Positions 1 to 12,780 of a stretch of 64,000 bases of DNA are shown piece after piece. The DNA comes from Epiperipatus broadwayi. Lineage: Eukaryota > Onychophora > Udeonychophora > Euonychophora > Peripatidae. The notes beneath the pieces are model-generated. The model did no database searches and was not told the origin of the DNA. It saw nothing but the letters and a program-made list of their open reading frames with translations. Both the position numbers and the translations under genes were made by a program. Each line of letters begins with the position of its first letter. Within the stretch, counting starts at the first letter, position 1. Where the stretch lies: positions 1,054,001-1,118,000 of the forward strand of contig JAQFVV010012509.1 in NCBI GenBank assembly GCA_028023455.1, in the 5' to 3' direction.

Positions 1-569
1 ATTTCACTAAACTAGATATCTTTGTCCAAATCTAAATAAATAGATAAAAATGGTTATATTAGTAAAAGTTATCATCTCAATTCTTGTATTATTATCCAAG
101 ATAATCAAAATACTTCTTCCTCCTGTTCAAAATATAATTGTCACCATATAAGTAAGCATCATTGCTGGATTTAACCATTTCTCAGATCTACACACTGCTT
201 TCAGTGCATCAAAAAAGAATCCATAGTAAACATGATGAGTGACTATATATATATCTTTTTTTTTTTTCCAGTTTTAATCCACCAATCATTTTTAAGCTTA
301 TTATTAGTTGCTGAACTGCCTTCAGATCTCTATATTTACAATGAAATTCCCCATTTCATTTATTATTCTGACAAACAGAATATTGCATAAATTTCCCTTT
401 AATCAAATCATTATCGATCATGATTCTTCTCTTAGATAACAATTCTGGGAATCCAAATTAGCATTTATAGTGTTAAATAGCTATGAAAATTAGTATATAT
501 AATAGACACTTTTAAAGAAAGTATATCAATTTTCTTGTAAATATGATTGGAAAAGGGGGGAAAAAATCC

Positions 570-1300
570 ACTTAATGTAGCAATCATTTTAATCTCAGAG
601 CATCGTAATCAATGCATGTAAGTGCTCTCATAATATGAACTGATCTTGTGTTCTGATTAATATAATCTATTAAATGGCATTGTTTTGAGTGTGGATGCGA
701 CCTTGCTTTTTTAGTGGCTTTTTTCTGCCAAAGCAAAATATTTATAACAACAAATCTATGCCTAAATTAAATAACAAAAGATGATTCAATTTATGGCACT
801 GATACTATTATTTCCGACAACTTTTAACAAAATTTTAGTATTTGTGCTAACATATACATTAAAGTCTCCAAGAAGAGAAATTTAATCTTTGAATAGTATT
901 ACTGTAATAATGCTGCCCAGCATAGAATATTTTCTTTCTCTGAATTCTCTTACTTAATAAAGTTGGAAATAGTAATAAAATGAGGATTAGTTTCATTATG
1001 CAAGGCAAGTTTTAACACTAATATCTTTTCATTGATATAATCAGGAATTCCATCAAAATAAACTAAATGAGACTTTACAGCAAATCCAATAGAATGCATT
1101 TATTATTTACTGACTGACGTACCCTTCCAAAAAAACTTATAGCCATTGACCTGTTCTATTAAACATCATTCCTCTGGAATACGAGTTTCACTAAGAGAAG
1201 TTATATCAACCTTAAATCTTGATAGCTCCGTTGCTACTAGTGTATTCCTCCATTTGGTCTTGAAGAGTTTGCATTAATTAAAGTTCCTACATTTTATGTA
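570..1300 (-). mobile_element. decayed LINE endonuclease domain (RTE-like)
   Basis: Read on the minus strand, 1120-1280 translates to an endonuclease N-terminal block: a stretch beginning TLVATELSRFKVDITSLSET, followed by RIPEE, a stop, then NGYKFFW. Lower down, 1040-1090 reads AVKSHLVYFDGIPDYINEKI and about 600-720 resembles the end of the domain, with a 'DYVLVR'-type block decayed to IILIRTQDQF. This order is that of the APE-type endonuclease of RTE/'HmRTE'-like non-LTR retrotransposons. The frame is interrupted by stops and frameshifts, so it is dead. The homology extends weakly toward position 1. No reverse transcriptase is visible; it would lie left of the window if present. Clade assignment is inferred from motif style only. 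Confidence 0.72.
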
Positions 1301-1558
1301 TCTATATTTAAGAAAAAATTAAGATTTATAATACTTTAGTACTACTACTGCCTCCTACTTTACCATTACTATTGACATTATTGACTTTTTAGTGCTGGGA
1401 TACTATGATAAGAAAAGCTTAGTATCTACTTAATTTTAACTGAGTTAGCGCTTTTGATATCTTATTTCTATTGGAATGAGTAATTTTATAGACATGACAA
1501 CCTAGCCAGACCATGTGAAACAGGCCATTTTTAGACCACACTTTTTTTAGGCACCTTC

Positions 1559-1745
1559 AATTTCTGTGGTAGGCAAAGGCATTCCTAAATAGAGCTATCT
1601 AAATGTATAATTTTGCAGTTGGAAATCCTATCTTGAATCCATCCATTTATAAACCCTAGTTTTTAGACTTCTTTGATTTCTACAGTAGGTGAAAGATCCC
1701 TAAATGTACAATCTTAGTCAGCTGAAACTCCTGTCTCAAATCTGG
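1559..1745. repeat. imperfect tandem duplication, about 115-bp period
   Basis: Two related blocks, about 1559-1640 and 1674-1745, share 'atttct-(g/a)-(t/c)-gtaggt/c..aaag', 'ctaaatgta(t/c)aat' and '(g/c)agttggaaatcct'-like segments in the same order. No coding potential is visible. The rest of 1300-2320 shows nothing recognisable. Confidence 0.4.
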
Positions 1746-2322
1746 TTCCAACAGAATCACTAGTGATTGTATTGCCTTGAGCAAAAATCAGAATTAAAGA
1801 CAGCCTATCTATTAAGCATGTCTCCATCACTGCTTTCTTAATTCTCTGAGCTTGAGCTGAAAAAAATAAAAAAAGAAATTTGATTCAGAAATGCTGTGTG
1901 TGAAGTGATGAAAATGTGGTTCACAAACACCCAATCCCATATTCACAGTTATAAGAAGATGATTGATAGCATGGGAATCTCATGACTACCAGGCTCTATG
2001 CTAAGTTAAGTGACAGAAGAAGAAAAAGGAGAGAAAATGGCTGTTTGCATTAGAAACAATATTTAACCTTTGATGAATTAACATCCAATTTTACAAGCTC
2101 TTTGTTAGACACTTTTTTATTGTTATTCACAGTTGTCTTACTGATCTGAAGATTATTCCACCATCTGCCATCTGTGGAGTCTGTCAATAGTCTAAGCAAA
2201 AGATTTGATATTACTTGACATTTATATTTAATTACTGAACATCTATTTACAACATATTAACATGAGATATTTATTTTATATAGCGCTATGTTTTATAAAC
2301 TGTAATAGTAATAATCAGCCAT

Positions 2323-2684
2323 TAAGCTAATGCACATGGGCTTTGTGGGTTTTTAACTGTAAATGAATAATCTCATTTCCAAACATAAGATAAAGTCTTT
2401 GTGAAAAGATAGGATGAATCTATCTATCCTTTCAACTCAAATGTTTATGTATGGTCTAGAAAATTTCACAAGCGTCATTCATTCAGGCATAGAAAAAGTA
2501 ATTTAAAGTGGATTGCTTAACATCTTCACACTCTCATTCCCAAATGCTTAAGATTTACCTATACATAAACATTTGGGTTGAAAGGATAAATGGATTCATT
2601 CTACCTTTTCACAAAGACTTGTATTTGGAAGTGAGAGAATTCATTTATATTTAAAAATCCACAAAGCGCATGTGCACTAGCTTA
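2323..2684. repeat. foldback element, 125-130 bp inverted arms
   Basis: The left arm (2323-2452) begins TAAGCTAATGCACATG and ends GTTTATGTAT. The right arm (2561-2684) is its reverse complement at roughly 85 percent identity, beginning ATACATAAACATTTGGG and ending GTGCACTAGCTTA. About 108 bp separates the arms. There is no coding sequence. The terminal symmetry suggests a MITE or foldback transposon, or two insertions of one repeat in opposite orientation. No clear target duplication was seen. Confidence 0.8.
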
Positions 2685-3036
2685 ACATACATATTATAAC
2701 ACGATGGGGAATAAGGGTATCATCCTTGGGGACATGGAAAAACATCATCCCCAAATCAACAAATATTCCAAAGTATAAAATTAATGATTTAAATAATTTT
2801 TAATTAAGTAATGTTCAAAGAATGATATTAAAGGAATGTTTAATATCAAAAAATATATAAGAAATTTTATATATGAAAGAGAGCATGAGATCAAAAGATC
2901 TCTGTAAGAGATCAGCCAATTACTCCTTAGAGCAACTAAAAGCATAATTATAAATCCATCAGCATTATAATAAGTAAAAGTAAGTAATATTCAAAATAAC
3001 TATTCATTCATCATCATGAATGATACACAAACAAAA

Positions 3037-3116
3037 TAAATCAACAGTCCATCTTGTGGCTGGATTTGAACAATAAAAAATATAAATCAACAGTCAATCT
3101 TGTGACTGGATTTGAA
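3037..3116. repeat. two-copy tandem repeat, 47-bp period
   Basis: AAATCAACAGTC(C/A)ATCTTGTG(G/A)CTGGATTTGAA occurs at 3037 and again at 3084 with two differences, separated by an A-rich spacer. It lies in otherwise unremarkable AT-rich sequence. Confidence 0.75.
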
Positions 3117-5390
3117 ATGGGTCTCTTATAAACCAGGGTAACTATTGAGCCTTTACCAGCTTGGGCAATTATTTAAACCATAGTTTGGATGCGCTAACTT
3201 AAGTGCTAATTCATAAAAATATACAACCATAAAAGCAATAATGATGGATATTAAAATATGCTGATCTTCATCAATGCTTGGGCCACTTAGTACCATTAAT
3301 ATACTGGCCAACTATAAGCTTAATTTCTAATAAAGACTAAATTAAATAAAATATAGTACAGGGACATTGAAGAATACACTCGTCATACCAAAACAGGATC
3401 CTTGTCAACTAAATGCCCCTAAAGCACTAAATACCTCCCTATATTTAACTCATGCTCGAATCTAGCTCAGAGACCATAGGCTCTATCACTGTTATGGTGA
3501 CTAAGAGATGATGCAATGCAATTTTAACAATTGAATACAAGTTTTATTAACAATAATAAAAATAAAAATGATATTAAGGTCTCTAGAATATGAATCTATA
3601 ATTAGAAGCCTTCTGACTTTTGATTAACATACAATAATAATAAAAAAATCACATTTGTGATTTACATTATTAATATACAAAATTTAAGTTACTATGGTTT
3701 ACTTATATGTGATTTACAAAATTCAAGTTATAACATTGATTTACATATATGTTCCATTTGGTTAACTTAAAACACAATCAGCACAGTCATGTGGCAAAAC
3801 ATATTTGAACTGACATTAATAATAAAATAAATGATTAAAATTTTATACGTAAGTGTATCTGACACATTGATATTTGCAATACAAATGACATACATGCATA
3901 CACATACATGTGTGTGCGTGTAATTTCTGAACACATTTGACTTGTTATAAAATAAACATTTTTAGTTGTCACTTTTAAATGATATAAAATCTATGGGTTT
4001 ACATATATATCCCAATAGATTTACTCAAAACACATATATATAATCTATGCACATATATATGGTACAATAAATGATTAATTATGTAAATGAATTTCATTTT
4101 CTATCATATTTGATAATAGCAAAAACTCATTTTCCTTTTTATAGGACAAGATTTAATATATAGATGTGTGTATTCGCACACTGATGTTTAAATATTTTAA
4201 TTTGTTACAATAATATATTTTTCCTAATTAATTCTATTTGAAAATCATGCACAAATTTCACACATATATGTGTGTGTATAAACAAAATATAGATATAATT
4301 TAAAATTAGATATCAGGTTTTTTTTTCTTTAAAAAAAATATCAACTTTTTTCTTTTTCTTTTAAAAATATAAGTCAATCTTGACCGGATTATTGTTGATT
4401 GAATAATTAAAAATGTCTTTAGATTATAGAATTGTTTATTAAACCTTTACTTTTAGATTTTTAATTAAAAAAAATTATGTTTGCATTTTAAGTTATATAT
4501 ATATGTATATTTTTAATGTCATTTTTTTTTTATAAGAAATTACCAAAACAATTTCTTTAAAAATATACATATCAAATTGTCTTTCTTTTAAACGTTTGAC
4601 TCAATAAAGTTATTCATTTGTTTTATTGTAAGTTATTAAATTATAATTTTAAGTTATTTTAAGGATTTTAAACAAACTCACTAGCTAAATATATGTTTAT
4701 CTGTTCCTCTCTGCCTTTAGATAAATCATCATATGTATAATTAGTTCTTTAGCAATTGATGGTTTCTCTTGATAGAGACCAGTCCAGATAATTGTCAGCA
4801 TTGGGAAAGTATAATCAGGTATGTTGACATTCCATGAATTCCCTACTCTCTAGGATTTGATGAGCTTCAGGCCAGCAAACTATTTTGTCCATATTTAAGG
4901 TGTTAGAAAAAGAAAAGTGGGTTTCCTTCTAGGTGCATCTAAACTCCCCCAGTGAATCAATAGACTGCTGCTGGATCTCCTGCCTTGATTTCAGCTACAC
5001 CTCTCTTGCCAGTTAAAACCAACTGCTGCAAACTTCGACAAGCTGTAACAAAATATTATAACCAACTTTGCAGCTAGCTATATGTTGCCAACTGTTTCTC
5101 AAAAATTTTAAAATCAAACTTTGCAGCTAGCCAATTTATGATGTATTACACAACCCACCGGTAGATAGCATGGACGATGAACCAAAGCAATGGCACGGCA
5201 ACTGAAACATTGGCATGATAGGAGTGGTGAAGGTAAGTTCGTGGTCACCTTCAAGATTTTGGAATACTGCGGTGAATTCTGGGTAAATATCTGTCTTTTA
5301 CCTGCTTGTGTTGACCAAGTGAGACCATTTTTTTTTACTGTGTCTGATCAACCATGGTAAGAATTGAATATTTTGATTGCTTATTTTATA
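3117..5390. other. AT-rich non-coding stretch with microsatellites
   Basis: No gene or recognisable transposon protein is visible on either strand. It contains short CA/TG and TA microsatellites (around 3890-3920, 4000-4060 and 4260-4280) and many A or T homopolymers. It lies downstream of the last NLE exon found here and could be intron, 3' region or intergenic. Confidence 0.5.
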
Positions 5391-6765
5391 TTTTGATCGG
5401 TGAACTATTACTGATTTTATTACTAATTTTATCAAATTTTATTACTAATTTATCAAATTGTATTCCTAATTTATCAAATTTTATTTCTAATTTATCTAAT
5501 TGTATTACTAATTACCATTTATGACTAATTAACCAAAATGTCTAACTAAGAAAAGGAAAAGAAAGCCATATTAAGTTATTGGGACTTACCGTCTTTTCTG
5601 AAAAAGAAGCGATTTCAGTATCGCACTATCTCATAAAGGCAATTATTTGTAGTTAATAATTGAGAACAATTTGCTTTTTTTTTTAAAAAAAAATAAAGTA
5701 AATAATTAGTTAAATACCATTAAAAATTATAAAGATTATTTATAATACTTATTTTTGATAATATTTTACTGTAATAAAATATTACTTATTAGTCCATTTA
5801 TTATCGGAGTAAATTATTACTGGGGTTCTGAAATTAAATGTTTCATTTTTTGGACTGAAAATTGGCAGGAGGGGGGGGAGTCTTCTCCGATGATTTTTCC
5901 CTGCCAAAAGACACTGCCAATACATACTTTAAATTGACAAAAAATTATAATGATTAGTTCATTTCTTTGTTTCAGGGTCAAATGATTTACTTAAAAATCG
6001 TTAAAAATTATAATGATTATTTATAATATTCATTTTTGCTAAACTTTTTATCGTAGTAAATTATTAGTTATTATTTTGCACGGCCAACATGGCGATGTTC
6101 GACACCTCTCCCTCTTTGGTATTACCTATGCTATGCTGATTATATTTATTTTTGATAATATGTTACTGTAATAAATTATGACTTATTATTGCATTTCTTA
6201 TTGGAGTAAATTATTACTGCTATTCCGAAAATAAATGTGTCTCATTTTTGGACTGAAAATTTAGTCTGAAAAAAAAAAATTCTAATGATTAGTTCATTTC
6301 TTTGTTTCAGGTTCGAATGATTAGTTAAATATCCCTACAAAAAATTGTAATGATTATTTATAATATTCATTTTTTAATAATTTTTTTTTTATCGTTTTTG
6401 TTAAAAATTGTTTTGATTATTTATAATATTCATTTTTGATACTAATTTTTTATCATAGTAAATTACTAGTTATTATTTTGCAACAGCTTCTAGTCTGATA
6501 ATATATATCATTAGTTAATTTCTTTGTTTTCGGGGTCAAATGATTAGTTAAATATCATTAAAAATTGGGTAATGATTATTTATAATATTCATTTTTGATT
6601 TTTTTTTTATTATCGTTTTCAGGGTCAAATGATTAGTTTAATATCGTTAAAAATTATAATGATTCTTTAAAATATTCATTTTTTGATAATTTTTTTTCCG
6701 TAGTAAATTATTAGTTATTATTTCGCAATGACCAAACATGACGACATTCGACGTCTCCTTCTTTG
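5390..6765. repeat. degenerate AT-rich repeat array
   Basis: 5415-5513 is a run of about 24-bp units of the form TTATTACTAATTTATCAAATTG. From about 5640 onward a longer unit recurs several times: 'GATTAGTTAAATAtC.TTAAAAATT', 'TAATGATTATTTATAATATTCATTTTTGAT', 'ATCGTAGTAAATTATTAGTTATTATTTTGCA'. Two longer copies end with a GC-richer tag 'CAACATGGCGATGTTCGACACC' type, at about 6085-6105 and in diverged form at about 6730-6750. It is a tandemly amplified satellite-like block with decayed units and no coding function. Confidence 0.65.
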
Positions 6766-6768
6766 CTA

Positions 6769-6953
6769 TTAACTATGCTATGATGTACTATCCCGAAGGC
6801 ATACTATTCTAATCTTGCGATCTTCAAGGTGACTTCACGTGATCTGCGGCCAAACTTTATCGATTAAGTTTGTTCGCAAATCACTAGATGTTATCTTAAA
6901 GATCGTAAGATTATAATAGTATGCCTTCGGTGTAGTATGTCATAGCTTAGTTA
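6769..6953. repeat. foldback element, about 56-bp inverted arms
   Basis: The left arm 6769-6824 includes CGAAGGCATACTATTCTAAT. The right arm 6898-6953 includes the reverse complement ATTATAATAGTATGCCTTCG. The match continues outward through 'CTATGCTATGATGTACTA' against 'TAGTATGTCATAGCTTAG'. The 73-bp loop carries the least AT-rich bases nearby. It abuts the array at 5390-6765, and that array's unit end ('TATGCTATGATG') forms the outer arm, so the inversion may have arisen within the array. Confidence 0.78.
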
Positions 6954-9455
6954 ATACTCAAGTACTGACCATTGTTTCTCAAAATATTAAAATCAGACAG
7001 TTCTTTTCAAAAACTATTATCCAGACTAAACTAATCTTTTCTATCCAGCCTTAAATAATATTGGTGGAGTGATAAAAACACTAAATTTAAAAACAATGGT
7101 TTTTTTTATCTTGATTAAAAATTATTTTAATCCTTTTTACTCTTGAGATAATAAAAACATAGTAACTGTTTTCAATCTGTCTTGATTAAAAACAATTTTA
7201 ATCCCTCCAAAAGAACTTTTAATTAAAAGGTCCATTTTGGAAATTTTTACATAGATAATGTACACAAGCATTAAAAGTTTTTCAAAGATAGATATTTTTA
7301 CAATTATTTCAAAGATAGAGATATTTTTACAATTATCAGAGGACATGTTTGTTTTTAAATTTCAAAATCAGAATAATAATAATAATAATTTATTTACACC
7401 GTCTTAAATGTTTTAATTAATAATAAAATTCTGTTTTAAATTGAGTTATTTAACCCTTTACAGTCATTATTATTCCAAATGAAATATAGAAAATATCTCC
7501 AAAAATTTATGTCTCCGTTTATTTCTACTTTTCCTTTACTTTATATATATATATGTGCACACACACAAATATATTGCTGTGTGCCATATAACCCAACTGG
7601 TTACAATATATATATATATATAAATTACATTTACATATTTAATTGTAATAGCTTAAAATTTTAACATAAAATATATTATCAAAATTATTACCATCAATAA
7701 TTTTTGTTTTGATATTTATTTAATAAAATATATTTTGCATTTTATATTGTACTTGAGAAGAAAAAAATATATATATAGATGTAATTATTTCATAAATACA
7801 CTTCTTTTGAAGAGTATAATTGCCATTTGTATATCTTAGTTTACAGTAGTTTTTATTTTTCCTGTGAATAAGTATTTAGTTTTCTGATAATTAACTGATG
7901 GTGGGAGGGGGTTATTTAATATGATTAACTTAAATTATTTGCATTTATTTTTTTTATTAAGAATATGCTCATAAGTAGCAGTAAAGTAAAATATATATCA
8001 AAGCCTGTATATCAACAATTCAGTGTACTTAAAAAAACCTCGCATAGTGATTGTACTCAAAAGTGGCAATCAATATTTTCAACTACTTCTAATATATTTA
8101 ACCAAAAATAAAAACTGGAAACATAAATAAAAACAGAAGAAAGTTTCCTCCATATCTTTATTTTATTTTATTAACATTAAAAAAAACTCATCACATTTTT
8201 TAATTAGTAATTTATTTTTCTTTATCTTATTGATTTAGTCATTTAATTAACAACAACAAAAAAAAGTGTGATGAAAGTCGAGCATAAATTAGCAAAGAAC
8301 TTTTCATTCAAATTCAAAAGTTAATAATAATGAGCTAATTATATTTGTGTGCAAAATCAATGAAATAGGTTTTTTAAAAAGAATTAAGCAAAGTAAAATG
8401 TTAAACAATCCAAAATACATTCTAGATTTTTGTCAGTGTCTCCCCCAACTCTATTGCAATTATCTGCCAGTGTAGAAAATAAGACCACTCTCTTTTACTA
8501 TGCATGAACTTTGTGAATAATCTTCACACTTCATGGGAGTAGAAGTATCAAACACCTAAATCTCCACATCCATAATTCACAGCTCAACACCTCATATTAA
8601 AAGTGGATAAAAATCAATCCATACCTTGCATGAGAATGATGAAACCAAAACATCACGTTGTTAACATTGGCATAGAAATAAGCGGATTACTATCTCTAGC
8701 TCATCTGAAGAGTGAAGATTGTTTGGAAAATACATACATCACGACAGAGGCTAGTTTGATTTTCTGCAATGGATGGTTGTAATTTGTGGAACTGAGATGA
8801 GGAATGCATTCTAAAATCTTGTTTATAGAAGTATACTTTTTGTTTTTTACTAGCTCTGAAATGTATTCAATGAAATTAAATCTTCTCTTTAATTTCAAGA
8901 TTCTGTTTGAAATAAATAAATAAATAAAATTATTAAAATACCAACTACTTTTTTATTCAAAATTGTAAAATATAGGATAATACAATTATATAATAAACAT
9001 ACAGGATATAGTCAAAATAAGAGTCATAGATCACATGACCCTATCGCATAATCTTGTAAGTTATAAACAATGAGGATTGCCAATTCCTCCACAAGCTTTA
9101 TGATAAATGCTTAGCCAGAGCCAGCACTTAAAATATCTCTGTCAGGAACCTCCCCCCCAATCCCTGCCCATGATTTCGTGCTTTGGCACTCCTCAGAGGT
9201 GTCAGGGTAGGTTCAGACACTAGATACAGGATATGAGTAAAGTTATATGATCAAACTTTTGTTCACTTACTTATGATATTAAAATATTGTAATTATAAAT
9301 TATATTTAATAAAATTTTCAATTTTTTTTTTCTTTTTTTCAAAAAATATTTGTACTATACTCTTTTTTTTACTCTTAATCAACTACTTCCCTTTTCCTAT
9401 TTAAAAAATATTTTTGAGAAGAATAGAGATTCTGATAAAAATTACTATAGCTTAC
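6954..9455. other. AT-rich non-coding stretch downstream of NLE exon
   Basis: Probably the intron following the 9456-9615 exon, because the donor at 9455/9456 points into it. I searched both strands for the expected last NLE exon (the final WD repeat, conserved as DWSPDG...GGKDK...LRIW) and did not find it. TA/CA microsatellite is present around 7541-7625. A short less AT-rich patch at 9090-9220 contains a C run (about 9152) and is unassigned. Confidence 0.5.
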
Positions 9456-9615
9456 CTCATCAGAATGACCAGGTAAATCAAAGAGCAACTTTTTAGAAGT
9501 GAGATCCCATAATTTGAGAGTGGAATCTGCACTGCTACTAACCAAAAGTCGACTGTCTGCTGCCCAGGCTACTTGGTACACTGGTTGTACATGGCCTCTA
9601 AGAGAAGTGATAAAT
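9456..9615 (-). CDS. NLE1: Notchless (NLE1) exon: C-terminal WD repeats
   Basis: This 160-nt exon reads FITSLRGHVQPVYQVAW, ADSRLLVSSSADSTLKLWDL, then KKLLFDLPGHSDE. It holds one complete WD40 unit and the start of the last one, matching Notchless almost residue for residue in the conserved GH and WD positions. Notchless (yeast Rsa4) is a nuclear WD40 scaffold of the pre-60S ribosomal subunit, acted on by the AAA ATPase midasin/Rea1. The acceptor is TTTTAG|A (AG at 9617-9616) and the donor GAG|GTAAGC (9455 downward). The first base completes a Lys codon split with the 16203-16399 exon, and the exon ends in phase 0. The vertebrate protein usually has GSSD where this copy has SSAD. The following exon was not found, so the C terminus is missing. 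Confidence 0.93.
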
Positions 9616-10223
9616 CTAAAATAAAATAAAATTTGTTTATTTAAATTATTTTTATTAAAATAATAAAAAATCGAAAGATTTACTGTCCAGCAGTTCATAA
9701 TAAATTCAAGCAACAGAAGACAAATAACTAGGCCACAATACTTGGCTTTTAAGATTTTTTTCTGCCATTTTATCATTGCACTAATCCACACAAAGTAATA
9801 AAAATAATTTAGAGAAAATTAAGACCTGCACAATTAAAATATCTTTTTTATATGACCTATGGAAACATCTAAAAAGATCCAATTTTAATTAGACATTTGT
9901 CCTGAATTAACAGCTTCATAAGACATTCACGCTTAACATATATAATAATTAAGTGCATATGTACGCGTACTCATTACATAACATAAATATCCAATACTTT
10001 ATTTTTTAGATTATCAAAGCCTAAGAATTTTTTTGAATAAATTCTACCCTTCTTATTTGTGTATTCATTTTCATTTAGCATAAACAAATTTTAAAAATTC
10101 ATTATTTTTGATAAAACTGATGAAAAAATAATCTAAAGATTTTTTTTTCAGATTCCAAGACAATTAGATGAAATAAACTTCCACTTGGTCTCTTCAAGTT
10201 TAATCTAGTTTCTTAAATACATA

Positions 10224-10657
10224 ATGCGGGATTCGAACTCAGACTTCCACATGACCCACTACTCTCAGTGCCATCTCATATTGCTGACCCATCTGATCAC
10301 ACACATGTTGTAAAGATAAATAATCACCAATATGCGTATTTCATGCATTAATAAGGGCTTTGAACGTTCCATCATCAGATTTTCAATAAAATGGAAGGCT
10401 GAAAAGTTGTGAGTTGGAATAGTTTGAAGCCTGTCCATTAAAATAGGAAGATTGGCTATCTTAATAGAAAGCTGAGCACTGATTATATATATGTGTGAGG
10501 ATAGTAATCTAGACCAACTGATGATTGCTGCTTTAGCATGAAATACAAATATTGGTGATTATTTATCTTTTCAACATGTGTGTGATCAGATGGGTCCGCA
10601 GTATGAGATGGTACTGAGAATAGTGGGTCGTGTGGAAGTCTGAGTTCGAATCCCGCA
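10224..10657. repeat. inverted pair of a tRNA-like SINE (family 3)
   Basis: The left arm 10224-10346 (starting TGCGGGATTCGAACTCAGAC) and right arm 10537-10657 (ending GAGTTCGAATCCCGCA) are reverse complements of about 121 bp. The GTTCGAATCCC core looks like a tRNA-type B box. The right copy continues leftward (to about 10380) into a body (CATCATCAGATTTTCAAT, CTGTCCATTAAA, ACCAACTGATGATTGCTG) that recurs in the opposite orientation at 57030-57350, showing a dispersed family. The element lies inside the intron 9616-16202 of NLE1. A fully convincing A box was not found. Confidence 0.7.
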
Positions 10658-10754
10658 TATATTACATATATAAATACAGGTTTTAGCCTGTACAATGTAT
10701 TAAATACATAATGTATTTTCTTTTCAGAAAACTTTATTTTATTTATCTATTTCA

Positions 10755-12780
10755 AACAAAGTTTTTTTCTAAGTTGTTTATAAACTCTTGAAATCCAGTT
10801 TAAGATACACTTCTAACTATTGCCACTTTTTTAATAATATGTTTAACTCAATTCCATTTCGGCCTCATGATTACTTCAATTATGTCAATGATACATATTT
10901 GTTCTTTTACCCAGGTATTTCATTTTTTATATTTTTTATTACTTTCAATACATATCTTCCATATTTTGTTGCATTGTCTGAATTCTGACTAGGCTTTTCT
11001 TCTAAGTGCTCAAGTCTCAGTTCTAGATATAAAAATTGATAACATGTATCTATTAAAAATCTTCCTTTCAAACAAATTCCTTTAAATATTACTTCTATTT
11101 ACCAAAAGTATTATATTCAAGTTTAACTCTATGATTAATTTTGTTCATTATGTTTCCATCCATATTAATATTCTAACCAAGATATTTGTAGTTATAATTT
11201 ATTATTATCAATCGTTTACTTTATTCATATATGATGCCACTGAATGTAACTTTAATATTTTTTAGTATTTATATTTAGTCCTACTGCTTTCATCTGATAG
11301 TTCTTGCAACAGTACCTAAAGCTCTGAAGCAATATTTGTGAAGCGTTCATATTATCTGCAAAATCTAATATCTTATATAATTCTCTATACAGTATATATC
11401 TTTATTCCCTTAGCATCCCATTTTAATCACAATACAATTCTTGCAAAACTGCTGTAAAGTTTTGGAAATATGGAATTAATCTGTCATACACCTTTATCAA
11501 TATTAATGTTCTTAGTGTCACCATGTAATCTTATCACTGCTGCTGCATTATGATAAATAATCTTCAGAATAAGACAACATCCTAGATCTATCTCTTGATG
11601 GTCAAAAGTTTTAATCATTGTGGAATTGCTTCTAGGATCAAATTCCATTTCATAATCTACAAACCCAAATTATAATGGCAATCTCATTTTTTATCTTTTC
11701 CTAAAACTTGGAAAATGATCCACTCTGTTAAAATAAATTTTAAATACAAGTTGTTGTTTTTTTATTAGTTTGAGGCTAAAATTCTCAGTAGATAAGTTGT
11801 AGTAATCTTGATAATGATCTTGTATACAACTGATAAGTCTGAAAATTTCTAATATCTTTTTTTATCTTTCTTAAATATCAATATTATTATATGGCATTCT
11901 TGAAATTATGTAATAAAGCATTATCATTTGGACATTTAGTACATACATTTTCCAGCAATTTCTCTATTTCTTCAGCCATGTTTTAGAGATATCAATAATA
12001 TTCCCTTTGATCATTACAGTTTTTTTAATTTTCTTTATAGATTTAATTGCATATCTAATCTCTTCATTTAAACTAATTACCATTTTGGAAAATGTTGAAA
12101 TTGTGTGAGTTAATTTATTTTCTTGTTTTTACTATTATATAATTCTTAAAACAAACTCTTTCACACCCTTCATGATAGATTCCCTCTCTTCAGCAAATGT
12201 CATCTTTTCTTCTTACTGCTAAAACAACTTTCCTTCTCATATTAAGATGTGCTATACTCTTGAGGCTTGTTTTCTTCTACACCTTTCAGTGCTTATTCAT
12301 AGTATTATAATTAACTCATACTACATTGGTAAATTGCTGCCTTTTTTTCCTAACAGTTATCTAGGCTAGTGACCTGAATAAAATATCAGCCATCATCTTA
12401 CTAAATTGATTAAAATCTGAGCTATTTATTGAAGTATGTTAATATTTTATAATAATTTGCAAAATCAGTTTAAATGGATTGGAGTGTTCCTTAAGATTAG
12501 GAATAGTTTTTACCCTTTTAAATTTACATTAAAACATATCCTATATCTTAGTGATTACTTCCCAAGTTGAATTGATTAAATACACTGCAGCCATAAAATG
12601 ACTCATTGTCTGTTAGTCAAAATATAACGCAACTGTGATCTACCTATATGTGGATTCTTTCAAACCCATTTCCATTTTGTGCTTTTCTGGAAAGAAGAAT
12701 TTATAATGTACACATTTTCTTTTTCCGCACATTTCACAAGTCTATTTTTGTCTTCACATCCAATTTAACACTTTTATTTT
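10755..12780 (-). mobile_element. decayed RTE-type LINE, copy 3
   Basis: Nucleotide-level similarity runs colinearly with the better RTE copy at 24686-27320. For example 11110-11200 (tctatgattaattttgttcattatgtttcc) matches 25180-25210, 11880-12100 matches 25910-26120, and 12605-12770 (CTGTTAGTCAAAATATAACG) matches 26775-26930. Read on the minus strand it would encode the end of the endonuclease, the reverse transcriptase and the C-terminal region, but every frame is heavily interrupted. It is the oldest-looking of the three RTE copies. It lies in the intron 9616-16202, in the same orientation as NLE1. Confidence 0.8.
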
